Source of the DNA: JBGTCD01 sp041749015
Lineage (GTDB): Bacteria > Bacteroidota > Bacteroidia > Cytophagales > Cyclobacteriaceae
NCBI GenBank assembly: GCA_041749015.1
Contig: JBGTCD010000039.1
Span: 1 to 64,000, forward strand
Direction of reading: 5' to 3'
Length of the DNA: 64,000 bases
In this document: positions 18,891 through 26,706 of the stretch, one piece after another
How the letters are laid out: each line of letters starts with the position of its first letter
Position numbering within the stretch: position 1 is the first letter of the stretch
Notes under the pieces: generated by a model
The model's input: the letters and a program-made list of their open reading frames with translations, nothing else
Database searches by the model: none
What the model was told of the DNA's origin: nothing
Program-made: the position numbers and the translations under genes

Positions 18891-18989
18891 TTGTATCTAC
18901 GACTCATGCTTTAAAACCAGGTCTCTTATTCAAGATATCATTTTTGCGGTAAATGGTTAAAAAGTAATGATTTTATTGATTGTATAGGC
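18891..18989. repeat. right copy of the direct repeat flanking the Sus-like locus
   Basis: Matches bases 1-109 in the same orientation with few substitutions and one gap of about 10 bases. It is followed by the hairpin cccaagct/agcttggg, as the left copy is followed by caagcg/cgcttg. The two copies bracket the block from trehalase to susC but leave the SusE-like gene outside. Confidence 0.8.
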
Positions 18990-19153
18990 TCCCAAGCTCA
19001 AGCGTCTAGCTTGGGCTCCATACAGGCCACTCGGGAAACCCTAGCTACTGGGTTTAAAGCACGGACGAGGCGCACACATTCTTTCGCACAACATCCGCGC
19101 GAGATGACCGCCAATGGGGGTAACCGCTCCAGAAGGTGAGGAATTTAAAACAT

Positions 19154-19181
19154 AAAAAAAGGCAACCGGAATCCGGTCGCC
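19154..19181 (-). terminator. intrinsic terminator of the SusE-like gene
   Basis: On the minus strand a 9-bp stem (ggcgaccgg / ccggttgcc with one G-U pair) and 3-base loop is followed by seven T residues. It begins 23 bp after the stop at 19205, separating this gene from the susC promoter region. Confidence 0.85.
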
Positions 19182-19204
19182 TATAAAAAATTTTTACTTT
19201 TTAA

Positions 19205-19909
19205 TTACTCCACAGGTGAGAAAGAGTACTCTCCAGAATCTACATTAAATGTAACATTGTAGGTTCCAGCTTCGGTAGGAATGTTGGGGCCATCCTGAGT
19301 ACCTGTGCCTGATGGAAAATCCTCTGCACCCCAATTGACTGCCCAACCTCTGTTGGCTCTGAACTTAACTTCTCCATCAAATACCACTACATCATCGCGA
19401 GTGAATTCATTGGGATTTTCTTCATTGCGAACCATCATTAGCTCATCAGCATCTCCCCAACCGCCAATGCCGGCTCCAATTATACCGATTTCTATTGGTT
19501 CAAGAGAATCAAAATCTTCAGATTCCTCAGAAGAATTACCACCGGTGTCTGTGGCAGTTACTGTTAACTTGTATGCGCCAATAGGCAATCCCCCTTCAAT
19601 AATTATGCTTTTCTCATCTTTGAGCCCACTTAAAGTGAAGGTTCCAGAAGCCACTTCAGCTAAAGTAAGAGTGTCGACTATAGAATATGATGCTGAGGCC
19701 AAAGGTGAGATGGAAAGCTCTTCATTCAAGCCATCACTAAAAACCAACCCGATCTCAAGGTCGCTACCCTCTTCAACTAGGTTTGGTATGGTTATTTCTA
19801 TGCTGGGGGGAGACTCAAGAAGCTCCAGATTTCCCCTTTCGTCCTCACAGGAGGTCATCATCACAGGCACGATCAGTACTGCCAGGAATAAGTAAATTAA
19901 TTTCTTCAT
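19205..19909 (-). CDS. SusE/SusF-like outer-membrane lipoprotein
   Basis: 234 residues with lipobox IVPVMMTSCED. The middle part resembles an immunoglobulin-like or bacterial surface beta-sandwich domain (GAYKLTVTATDTGGNSSEE). The C-terminal 60 residues have the SusE/SusF starch-binding pattern: VKFRANRGWAVNWG followed by GTYNVTFNVDSGEYSF. It is probably a surface glycan-binding protein that helps the SusCD pair. The gene has its own terminator and its own copy of the LacI-type operator 121 bp upstream, so it is likely a separate transcript in the same regulon as susC. It is shorter than SusE/SusF of B. thetaiotaomicron, having perhaps one binding domain only. Confidence 0.6.
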   Translation of the reverse strand: MKKLIYLFLAVLIVPVMMTSCEDERGNLELLESPPSIEITIPNLVEEGSDLEIGLVFSDGLNEELSISPLASASYSIVDTLTLAEVASGTFTLSGLKDEKSIIIEGGLPIGAYKLTVTATDTGGNSSEESEDFDSLEPIEIGIIGAGIGGWGDADELMMVRNEENPNEFTRDDVVVFDGEVKFRANRGWAVNWGAEDFPSGTGTQDGPNIPTEAGTYNVTFNVDSGEYSFSPVE

Positions 19910-19964
19910 ATTTAGGTTACTTTAGTTAATAGAAATTTAAAGGGATTGTACCCACAAACACAAC

Positions 19965-19972
19965 CAAATATA
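19965..19972 (-). promoter_or_regulatory. possible -7 element for the SusE-like gene
   Basis: On the minus strand TATATTTG matches the Bacteroidota -7 consensus TAnnTTTG, 56 bp upstream of the ATG. No good -33 TTTG lies at the usual spacing, which would fit a promoter needing an activator at the operator about 60-80 bp upstream. Confidence 0.4.
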
Positions 19973-20028
19973 TATAAGAGAATCATTGAAATAAAGTATT
20001 ATTAAAGATTATTTAACGAAAACGTAAC

Positions 20029-20042
20029 CGCAAACGTTTGCG
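20029..20042. promoter_or_regulatory. LacI-family-type operator upstream of the SusE-like gene
   Basis: Perfect 14-bp palindrome cgcaaacgtttgcg. The flanking bases acgaaaacgt...cc before and aaaa after are the same as at the susC operator. The distance to the ATG is 121 bp, close to the 130 bp seen for susC, so the two genes probably answer to one regulator. Confidence 0.75.
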
Positions 20043-20150
20043 AAAATCAATTTAATCACCTCTAATAATTGATGCATACCAACTCTTTGAATAAAATTGG
20101 CCCGTTTCCTAAAGTTTAAATTTTGCTTATTGGGTAAAAAAATTAGGACA

Positions 20151-21128
20151 TCAAGGCTTCCCCGTTTTGAATTTGACTACAAAATTTTCTACTGGATCTA
20201 ATGTCCTTAAGTATTCATAAATGGCTTCCAGATCATCCTCCGTCATACCGGCATACATCATCCAGGGCATGATGGTCTGAAACTCCCCCGGTGCTACTGG
20301 CTCAGGCTCGTAATGCGTGCCATACATTTTGAACCTCTGCACAAACATCTCACTGGTCCAATGCTTAAGGCCACTTTCGTGAGGGGTGAGGTTGGAGGAG
20401 GTCAGGATACTACCATCTGGCATTTGAAACTCCCGGCCCCCGGCCAGTGGCTCCCCAACAAAATCACCCTTTTCAAATCGGGTATGGCAATCACCACAGG
20501 CTCCGGCCGTAACCAAATAAGACCCATAAGCTATTTGGTCTTCAGGCTTGGGCCTTTTCGTAAAGGCCGCCTTCTCAGGAATGGTGCGCATGATTAAACT
20601 GAAGGGAAAGTCAGGTTTTGACTTTGGCAATTCATTAGGTATGGGTTCCAAAGACCTGACGTAAGCGATTACCGCCTCGATGTCCTCTAAATCAAGCTTA
20701 CCATAATTCAAGTAGGGCATGATCGGAAATATGGGCTCTCCATCCCTTTTGACCCCGGTCGTGATCAACCGCAGTAATTCCCCATCGGTCCAGTCACCGA
20801 TCCCATGTGGGGTGATATTGGCTGAAACAAATACCCCCGGAAAACCTACGGACTGATCAAATATCTCTCCCCCGGCTGATTCTGTATCCGGCATTGGCGG
20901 TGCACTGAATAAGGAAAAATCCCGAACCGAATGACAGTCTACGCACAGCATGACATGGTTCGCAAGGTATTTTCCCCTTTCAATTTTTTCCGGGGTGAGC
21001 GCCACTTTATAATCCTGTGGCGCGGGCCCAACATTGGGTAAGGCAAAGGAAACATAAAGTACCAGTGCAACCACCACTATCAACAGCCCTGCAATTATAA
21101 ATGCGATGATTCTTAAAAACTTTTTCAT
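20151..21128 (-). CDS. membrane-anchored dihaem cytochrome c
   Basis: 325 residues. An uncleaved N-terminal membrane anchor (residues 5-30) is followed by two class-I cytochrome c domains with haem sites CVDCH (C62, C65, H66) and CGDCH (C211, C214, H215). Methionine-rich segments such as MPYLNYGKL and MPWMMYAGM follow each site and could supply the axial ligand. It faces the periplasm and probably carries electrons between a periplasmic dehydrogenase and a terminal oxidase; the partner is not in the window. The gene appears monocistronic, with 105 bp to the next gene upstream. Confidence 0.92.
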   Translation of the reverse strand: MKKFLRIIAFIIAGLLIVVVALVLYVSFALPNVGPAPQDYKVALTPEKIERGKYLANHVMLCVDCHSVRDFSLFSAPPMPDTESAGGEIFDQSVGFPGVFVSANITPHGIGDWTDGELLRLITTGVKRDGEPIFPIMPYLNYGKLDLEDIEAVIAYVRSLEPIPNELPKSKPDFPFSLIMRTIPEKAAFTKRPKPEDQIAYGSYLVTAGACGDCHTRFEKGDFVGEPLAGGREFQMPDGSILTSSNLTPHESGLKHWTSEMFVQRFKMYGTHYEPEPVAPGEFQTIMPWMMYAGMTEDDLEAIYEYLRTLDPVENFVVKFKTGKP

Positions 21129-21233
21129 AATTCAGAAATTTTGAAGGTTTACGGGAGCAAATTCAAATTTCTGAAAAAGGTATCCTTCACCCTTTCGGGT
21201 GATATTCAATAAATTACCAAAAAATCGCAGGTA

Positions 21234-22790
21234 TTAAAAATTCCTGAGCTTGTGGATCATATCAGTCCTGTTGTGGGCGTCAATCTTGACGAAGATATTT
21301 TTGAGATGGGTTTTCACGGTATTTTCACTTACGAATAGCGCCTCGGCTATTTCCTGGTTGGTATGGCCTTTTTCAACCAGCACTATCAGGTCCTGCTCTC
21401 TTTTGGTCAGGGGCGAAGGGATCTGATTATTGACAATTTCGAAATCGAAATGGTCATTGGGGCTACCGGGATCAAGGCCATCGTTTGCTCCTTTTCTTTT
21501 ATACCAAAGAAATCCCAGAAAGATTGCAAGAATCAAGCTCCCTATCAAACCGGCAAAAAGTTTTTTATTTTGGCCGATTTCCCTGAGCAGGGCTGTTTCC
21601 TGATACCGAATCCTTTTGTCTTTTTCTGCAGCATCATAGCGGGCCTGCATGGCTTCAAAAGCCCATTGCTTTTGTTCGTTGTTGATGCTGTCACTTAGTA
21701 TCGAAAAGGTCTTCCAATATATTGCAGACTGCTCAGGAACTCCGATTAACTCGTAGGCAGTGGCCAACTCTTTGGCTACCTGCCTTTTTAGCTCTAACCT
21801 TTCTGAATCCCTGATCATTTCATAGGATTGGTGGAGTTTTTCCAATCCTTTGGTATCGGCACCCTTTCTTACTTCCAGTATGCCCAGGTAGGCCAGGGCA
21901 GAGGCCCTTTCGTGGACCATATCGTTTCCCAGACCTTCAATCCCCTGGTTTAAAAAGATCAGGGCATTATCATAATCTTCCAGATTATACAAGGCTACCC
22001 CCTTACCGATAGCTATAGCAGGCAAATTTCTCCCGGATGCCCTGGCTCCCAGGTAATCCTCAGCTTTGATAAACTGATTGAGGCTCTCATCATAATTGTT
22101 GGTATAAGAATATAACAGGCCGAGATTATAATGCGCATTTACCAGCCCAACAGTATCATTGGTAGCCATTTTGATCTCCAGAGAGCGATGGTAAGTATCC
22201 AGAGCCTTTTTAAAATTTCTCCTGTGCCGGTAAATAACCCCCAGGTTATTGAGGGCATGGGCCGACCCCTCAGAGTACCCGGCTATTTCACTCAAGGCAA
22301 GGGCTTGATGGTAATATTCCAAAGCATAGCCGTAGTTACTATTGAAATAGAAAGCAGCACCAATGGCATTTTTTAGTTTGGCCATGCTGGTAGTGTCGTG
22401 GCTTGCTTCAGCTATGGTATAAGCCTTGTCGTACACCTCCATGGCTTCATGAAATTGGTCCTTAAACTCCAGTGCAAGGGCATTTTGATATAAATTCCAG
22501 ATTTTTCCTGAGGGGAAATTTAGGGCTTTCGCCAACTCATATCCACGGGTACTATAGTAAATGGCTGTATCAAGGTCTGATTGCAGAAATTCATAGGCAA
22601 GGTTTCTTAAAACCCAAACCTCATTGGTATCTATTTTACTTTTTGCAAGCTCATGGAGAAGGCTGTCAATAAGGTCACCACCATTGCCATATGAAGGCGC
22701 AAGCAAAAAAACCCATAGAGAAACAATAGCTATGGCCCTTTTTCCGATGCTTAAAATTTTAAAATGTATTGAAACCATTTCTTCATTCAT
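21234..22790 (-). CDS. membrane-spanning TPR-LuxR-type regulator
   Basis: 518 residues from ATG 22790; the frame extends to a TTG at 22814 but ATG is preferred. Order: N-terminal hydrophobic signal (AIAIVSLWVFLLAPSYG), six or more TPR repeats (about 60-370, for example ALNNLGVIYRHRRNFKKALD), a coiled segment, one membrane helix (LFAGLIGSLILAIFLGFLWY), and a C-terminal LuxR/GerE helix-turn-helix (LTKREQDLIVLVEKGHTNQE, then VSENTVKTHLKNIF). The TPRs are probably periplasmic and the DNA-binding end cytoplasmic, so signal passes directly across the membrane. Such proteins are frequent in Bacteroidota; targets are unknown. Confidence 0.88.
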   Translation of the reverse strand: MNEEMVSIHFKILSIGKRAIAIVSLWVFLLAPSYGNGGDLIDSLLHELAKSKIDTNEVWVLRNLAYEFLQSDLDTAIYYSTRGYELAKALNFPSGKIWNLYQNALALEFKDQFHEAMEVYDKAYTIAEASHDTTSMAKLKNAIGAAFYFNSNYGYALEYYHQALALSEIAGYSEGSAHALNNLGVIYRHRRNFKKALDTYHRSLEIKMATNDTVGLVNAHYNLGLLYSYTNNYDESLNQFIKAEDYLGARASGRNLPAIAIGKGVALYNLEDYDNALIFLNQGIEGLGNDMVHERASALAYLGILEVRKGADTKGLEKLHQSYEMIRDSERLELKRQVAKELATAYELIGVPEQSAIYWKTFSILSDSINNEQKQWAFEAMQARYDAAEKDKRIRYQETALLREIGQNKKLFAGLIGSLILAIFLGFLWYKRKGANDGLDPGSPNDHFDFEIVNNQIPSPLTKREQDLIVLVEKGHTNQEIAEALFVSENTVKTHLKNIFVKIDAHNRTDMIHKLRNF

Positions 22791-22960
22791 TACAATTGAG
22801 ATTTCCGGTTTCAAGTGACCTTGAAAGAGTAAAATCAGTATTTATTTTTTTACTCGTAAGGGCTAATTTAATAATTTTTTTAAGTGCGGGCATAAAATGA
22901 ATTAGCCATCCAGGACGTCCGAGTATAAAATCGATCCGAATCATAATGGACTTGGGGCAT

Positions 22961-23653
22961 TTATACTTTACTAAAATCAACGATAAAGGCATCCGGAAAA
23001 CGGTTTTTCAGATCATCTCTAAGCTTTTCTGCCTTGGCCCGGTTGCGAAACTGCCCTATAATTAAGGTATAATATTTTACTCCTCGGATAATTTTAACTT
23101 GCAAGGTCACTTCACTGCGGTAGGAAGTTTTGAGGTTGTCTACGAGGCGCACCAGGTTTACTAACTCCTGATAGGTACCAATTTGAACTCCAAATCCTTT
23201 TGGGTTAACCCTATCGGTATCCACCTGATAAAATTCCTTTTCATCTACGGTTACCCTTTCAATGGCCTTTCCCGGTCCTGTAGATTTGCCATCACCGGGA
23301 TCTACTATCTCCAGTCTTACTTTTGCAAGTCCTTGGTTCACAAAGCCCAGCTTCTCAGCTGCAATGCGACTTACATCAATCACCCTTCCTTCAATAAAAG
23401 GTCCCCGGTCATTAATTGTTACTTCCACAGAATTCCCATTATCTATATGGATCACTTTGACTTTGGTGCCAAATGGCAGCGTCCTATGAGCGGCTGTGAA
23501 TTTATCATGTCTGTACTTCTGCCCACTGGCAGTAGGTTGCCCTTCGAATTTATCTGCATAAAATGAGGCGATCCCTTCCTGAACCTGGGAATACACCGGA
23601 TTGACTAAAACAATAAAACTAAGGAAGACAAAGTTTTTAAGGTTAAATTGCAT
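22961..23653 (-). CDS. rlpA: RlpA-like double-psi beta-barrel protein with SPOR domain
   Basis: 230 residues from ATG 23653, which gives a signal peptide ending PVYSQ; the longer frame (to 23752) would add 33 non-signal residues and overlap the divergent gene. The DPBB domain (about 25-120) carries the family motifs GIASFYADKFEGQPTASG, LPFGTKVKV, and VTINDRGPF...GRVIDVSRIAA with the conserved Asp. A C-terminal SPOR domain (about 150-228, FGVQIGTYQE and YYTLIIGQF) would bind denuded septal peptidoglycan. RlpA acts as a lytic transglycosylase in some bacteria; activity here is inferred. The start lies 30 bp from the divergent hydrolase gene, so they share a regulatory region. Confidence 0.9.
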   Translation of the reverse strand: MQFNLKNFVFLSFIVLVNPVYSQVQEGIASFYADKFEGQPTASGQKYRHDKFTAAHRTLPFGTKVKVIHIDNGNSVEVTINDRGPFIEGRVIDVSRIAAEKLGFVNQGLAKVRLEIVDPGDGKSTGPGKAIERVTVDEKEFYQVDTDRVNPKGFGVQIGTYQELVNLVRLVDNLKTSYRSEVTLQVKIIRGVKYYTLIIGQFRNRAKAEKLRDDLKNRFPDAFIVDFSKV

Positions 23654-23683
23654 GAGTGTTTTGATTTTAAAGTTAAGTAACAA

Positions 23684-25021
23684 ATGATAAAAATGCAGAC
23701 TCCGGTCCCTAAAATTTTGATTCTGATTTTCACTGGCCTGATTACCCTTCACCCGGCACTATCTCAAACACCACAGGCCAGAGAGCAAAAAGCACGGGAC
23801 TTAACAACCTGGCTTTCAAAAGGTGAATATGAGAAATTCTATCAGGCTTTTGACTCCATGATGCAGGCCAATATTAGCGCTGAGCAGGTCAGCCAGATTT
23901 GGGATGCCATTCAAATGCAGGCAGGTGCCTTTCAAAAAATTTTATCAGTCCGTGAAGAGAAAAAAGGTAATTACAACCACGTACTCACCATGGTAGCATT
24001 TGAATCTGTGAGCATGGAGATCCAGTACACCTTCAATGAAGAACTTCAGTTAAGTGGATTGTATTTTTTGCCACCAAAACCTCCCCCAGGATATAAGAAC
24101 CCACCTTATGACCAAAAGGACCAGTATAAGATCATTGATACCGTTTTAACCGACCCATCAGGCAACCTGCCCGCAAAGTTATTAATACCTGTTAATGCCC
24201 CTTCCTTTCCCATGGTAGTCCTGGCGCATGGCTCCGGGGCCAATGATATGGACCAATCTTTTGGGCCCAATAAGCCCTTTAAAGACCTGGCCATCGGTCT
24301 TGCCTCCAAGGGTGTTGGCGTGTTGCAGTTCGACAGCAGGGCATTAAAACAGCCTAAGTCCATTATGAAACTAGGGCATAAAATGACGGCTGCTAATACC
24401 ACCTTCCCGGATATTAAAAATGCTGTAGCTCTCTGTCGCAAATTCAATGGAAATCAGGGCCCTGTAATACTCCTCGGCCTGAGCCTTGGAGGCATGATGG
24501 CACCACGGTACGCATTTGAAGAAGAGGATGTAGACGGATTGATTATGATGGCCGCTAATGCGAGACCGCTTGAAGATCTCATCATTGATCAATACGAGCA
24601 CCTGTCTGCAAAAAACCCTGCTCTGGATGTAGAAGAAATGAAAACCCGGGTAGGAGTAGTAAAAAGCGATACCCTTTCTGAAGTCATCCCTTCAAATAAG
24701 CTCCCCCTGGACTTGCCGGCCGCCTTCTGGATGGACCTGAAGAAATATGATCAGGTGGCCATCGCTAAAGAGTTGACCATTCCCATTTTGATTTTACAAG
24801 GTGAGCGCGACTATCAGGTCACCATGAAGGATTTCAACCTTTGGAAAAAGGGGCTTGAAGGGCAAGAAAATGTGAGTTTTCAGTCCTTTGAAACACTTAA
24901 TCACCTCTTTTTAGAAGGGACGGGCGTGTCCTATCCTGAGGAGTACAATACCCCGGGGAATATACCGGAGTATGTCATTGAGGTAATTTCCGAATGGGTG
25001 AATAAGAATTTTGCGGAATAG
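23684..25021 (+). CDS. secreted alpha/beta hydrolase with N-terminal DUF3887 domain
   Basis: 445 residues. A signal peptide ends at HPALSQ. The N-terminal 110 residues match the DUF3887 type that precedes many Bacteroidota hydrolases. The hydrolase part has oxyanion motif LAHGSGANDMD, nucleophile S267 in GLSLGGM, an acid in LQGERDYQV and the histidine in LNHLFLEG, a complete triad. It probably cleaves an ester or similar bond in the periplasm; the substrate is unknown. ATG 23684 was chosen; ATG 23693 is equally possible. Transcribed divergently from rlpA. Confidence 0.88.
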   Translation: MIKMQTPVPKILILIFTGLITLHPALSQTPQAREQKARDLTTWLSKGEYEKFYQAFDSMMQANISAEQVSQIWDAIQMQAGAFQKILSVREEKKGNYNHVLTMVAFESVSMEIQYTFNEELQLSGLYFLPPKPPPGYKNPPYDQKDQYKIIDTVLTDPSGNLPAKLLIPVNAPSFPMVVLAHGSGANDMDQSFGPNKPFKDLAIGLASKGVGVLQFDSRALKQPKSIMKLGHKMTAANTTFPDIKNAVALCRKFNGNQGPVILLGLSLGGMMAPRYAFEEEDVDGLIMMAANARPLEDLIIDQYEHLSAKNPALDVEEMKTRVGVVKSDTLSEVIPSNKLPLDLPAAFWMDLKKYDQVAIAKELTIPILILQGERDYQVTMKDFNLWKKGLEGQENVSFQSFETLNHLFLEGTGVSYPEEYNTPGNIPEYVIEVISEWVNKNFAE

Positions 25022-25112
25022 ATTTCCTGAATAGCCCTAAAAAATCAGGTCCGGTATTAAAATAATTTATAGGGGAATGAAGCTAACCATTTTAAATCTG
25101 GTGTATTCTGCT

Positions 25113-25120
25113 TAATTTTG
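25113..25120 (+). promoter_or_regulatory. possible -7 element of guaB
   Basis: TAATTTTG matches TAnnTTTG, 35 bp before the guaB ATG. Upstream -33 sequence is poor (TTTA at 25091), so this is a tentative promoter. Confidence 0.4.
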
Positions 25121-25155
25121 TCCGGCAAATAACATGACCCCTTATTATTTGCCCT

Positions 25156-26625
25156 ATGTCACTCGACTCCAAAAAATTTATCTTCGAAGCCCTCACCTAT
25201 GATGATGTGCTTCTCCTCCCTGGTTATTCTGAAGTGCTGCCCCGGGATACCGACACTACCACCCAACTGACCAGAAATATTCGGCTTAATATTCCGCTAG
25301 TTTCCGCAGCCATGGATACGGTCACGGAAGCAGACCTGGCCATTGCTATGGCCCTTGAGGGTGGGCTGGGATTCATTCATAAAAACATGGATGTCACCAC
25401 CCAGGCCGCACAGGTGCGAAAAGTCAAGCGTTCCCAAAGCGGGATGATTCTTGACCCCATCACTCTGAATGTAAATTCTACCGTGGGTGATGCCGATAAG
25501 ATCATGAGGGATTTTAAAATTGGTGGCATACCGGTGGTAGATGGCTCCAATAAGCTCATCGGGATCATTACCAATCGTGATCTCCGTTTCCTTAAGGATT
25601 TTACTCAGCCGGTCATTAACATCATGACTAAAGAAAATCTGATCACCGCTGAGGAAGGCAGCGACCTGACCAAAGCAGAGGACATACTCCAAAAGCATAA
25701 AATTGAAAAATTGCCAATTGTTAATAAAGAGGGTAAACTTACCGGACTTATAACCTATAAGGATATTCTCAAAAACCGTGACCGCCCCAATGCCTGCAAG
25801 GATGAATTTGGCCGGTTGCGGGTAGGGGCTGCCGTTGGGGTGACACCCGACCTATTAGAAAGGATACAAGCCCTCAGAAATTCTGGCGTGGATGTGGTAA
25901 GCATTGACACAGCCCATGGTCACTCCAAAGGGGTGATCGATGCTTGTAAAGCCGTGAAGAAGAAATTTCCTGACCTTGAGCTGATCGTAGGTAATATTGC
26001 TACCGGTGAGGCGGCTACAGCGCTTGCTAATGCAGGGGCTGATGCAGTAAAGGTCGGGGTAGGCCCGGGAAGTATCTGCACCACCAGGATCATAGCAGGG
26101 GTAGGAATGCCCCAATTATCTGCCGTGTACGAAGCCTTCAAAGCTTTGAAAGGAACCGGTATTCCGGTGATTGCTGATGGCGGGGTACGTTTTTCGGGAG
26201 ATGTGGTGAAAGCACTGGCCGGTGGCGGCAATAGTGTGATGATTGGATCATTACTGGCAGGTACAGAGGAGGCACCGGGAGAGGTGATTATTTATGAAGG
26301 CCGAAAATTTAAATCCTACCGTGGTATGGGTTCGATAGAAGCCATGGAGGACGGCTCTAAAGACCGGTATTTTCAGGATGCGGAAGACGACATTAAAAAA
26401 TTAGTACCCGAGGGCATTGTAGGCAGGGTGCCATTTAAAGGCTCTGTGGCGGAAGTGTTGTTTCAAATCGTCGGTGGTCTGAAGGCAGGCATGGGCTATT
26501 GTGGCGCAAAAAATATTGAGGAACTCAAAAAAGCGAAGTTTGTCAAAATTACTGCTGCCGGGGTGAATGAAAGCCATCCGCATGATATTCACATCACCAG
26601 AGAAGCCCCTAATTATAGCCGCTGA
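25156..26625 (+). CDS. guaB: IMP dehydrogenase
   Basis: 489 residues, full length. It oxidises IMP to XMP with NAD+, the rate-limiting step of guanine nucleotide synthesis. The N terminus starts with the typical LTYDDVLLLPGYSEVLPRD. Two CBS domains are inserted at about residues 95-210. The catalytic loop GVGPGSICTTR carries C308, and the flap region YRGMGSIEAM is intact. The C terminus has VPFKGSV and GGLKAGMGYCGA. It stands alone between the hydrolase and the phosphatase gene. Confidence 0.98.
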   Translation: MSLDSKKFIFEALTYDDVLLLPGYSEVLPRDTDTTTQLTRNIRLNIPLVSAAMDTVTEADLAIAMALEGGLGFIHKNMDVTTQAAQVRKVKRSQSGMILDPITLNVNSTVGDADKIMRDFKIGGIPVVDGSNKLIGIITNRDLRFLKDFTQPVINIMTKENLITAEEGSDLTKAEDILQKHKIEKLPIVNKEGKLTGLITYKDILKNRDRPNACKDEFGRLRVGAAVGVTPDLLERIQALRNSGVDVVSIDTAHGHSKGVIDACKAVKKKFPDLELIVGNIATGEAATALANAGADAVKVGVGPGSICTTRIIAGVGMPQLSAVYEAFKALKGTGIPVIADGGVRFSGDVVKALAGGGNSVMIGSLLAGTEEAPGEVIIYEGRKFKSYRGMGSIEAMEDGSKDRYFQDAEDDIKKLVPEGIVGRVPFKGSVAEVLFQIVGGLKAGMGYCGAKNIEELKKAKFVKITAAGVNESHPHDIHITREAPNYSR

Positions 26626-26706
26626 GATGATTTTAACCCCTGTTTTCTTTACAAAATGGCGGAATTTAGAAGGAAAATAGTAAATTCCCTCTGAATTTTT
26701 AATTCA

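Larger units (their letters stand above)
18258..19204. other. 947-bp intergenic region with operator and repeat elements
   Basis: No credible gene. From left to right it holds the susC leader, a LacI-type operator, an inverted TGATCAAAA/TTTTGATCA pair, a degenerate hexamer tract, an inverted CGTCATTGCGAG element, a ccctgcct/aggcaggg palindrome, the right copy of the flanking direct repeat, two small hairpins (cccaagct 18991-18998 with agcttggg 19008-19015; aaaccc 19036-19041 with gggttt 19050-19055), and the terminator of the SusE-like gene. Open frames here lack family resemblance. Confidence 0.8.

Noticed and set aside
18499..18952. Overlapping short frames on both strands in the susC upstream region
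   Set aside because: They read through dispersed repeat elements and a palindrome and lack ribosome-binding or domain signals.
21187..21202. tcaccc/gggtga hairpin between the TPR-LuxR gene and the cytochrome gene
   Set aside because: Six-base stem with no T-run after it on either strand; too weak to call a terminator.
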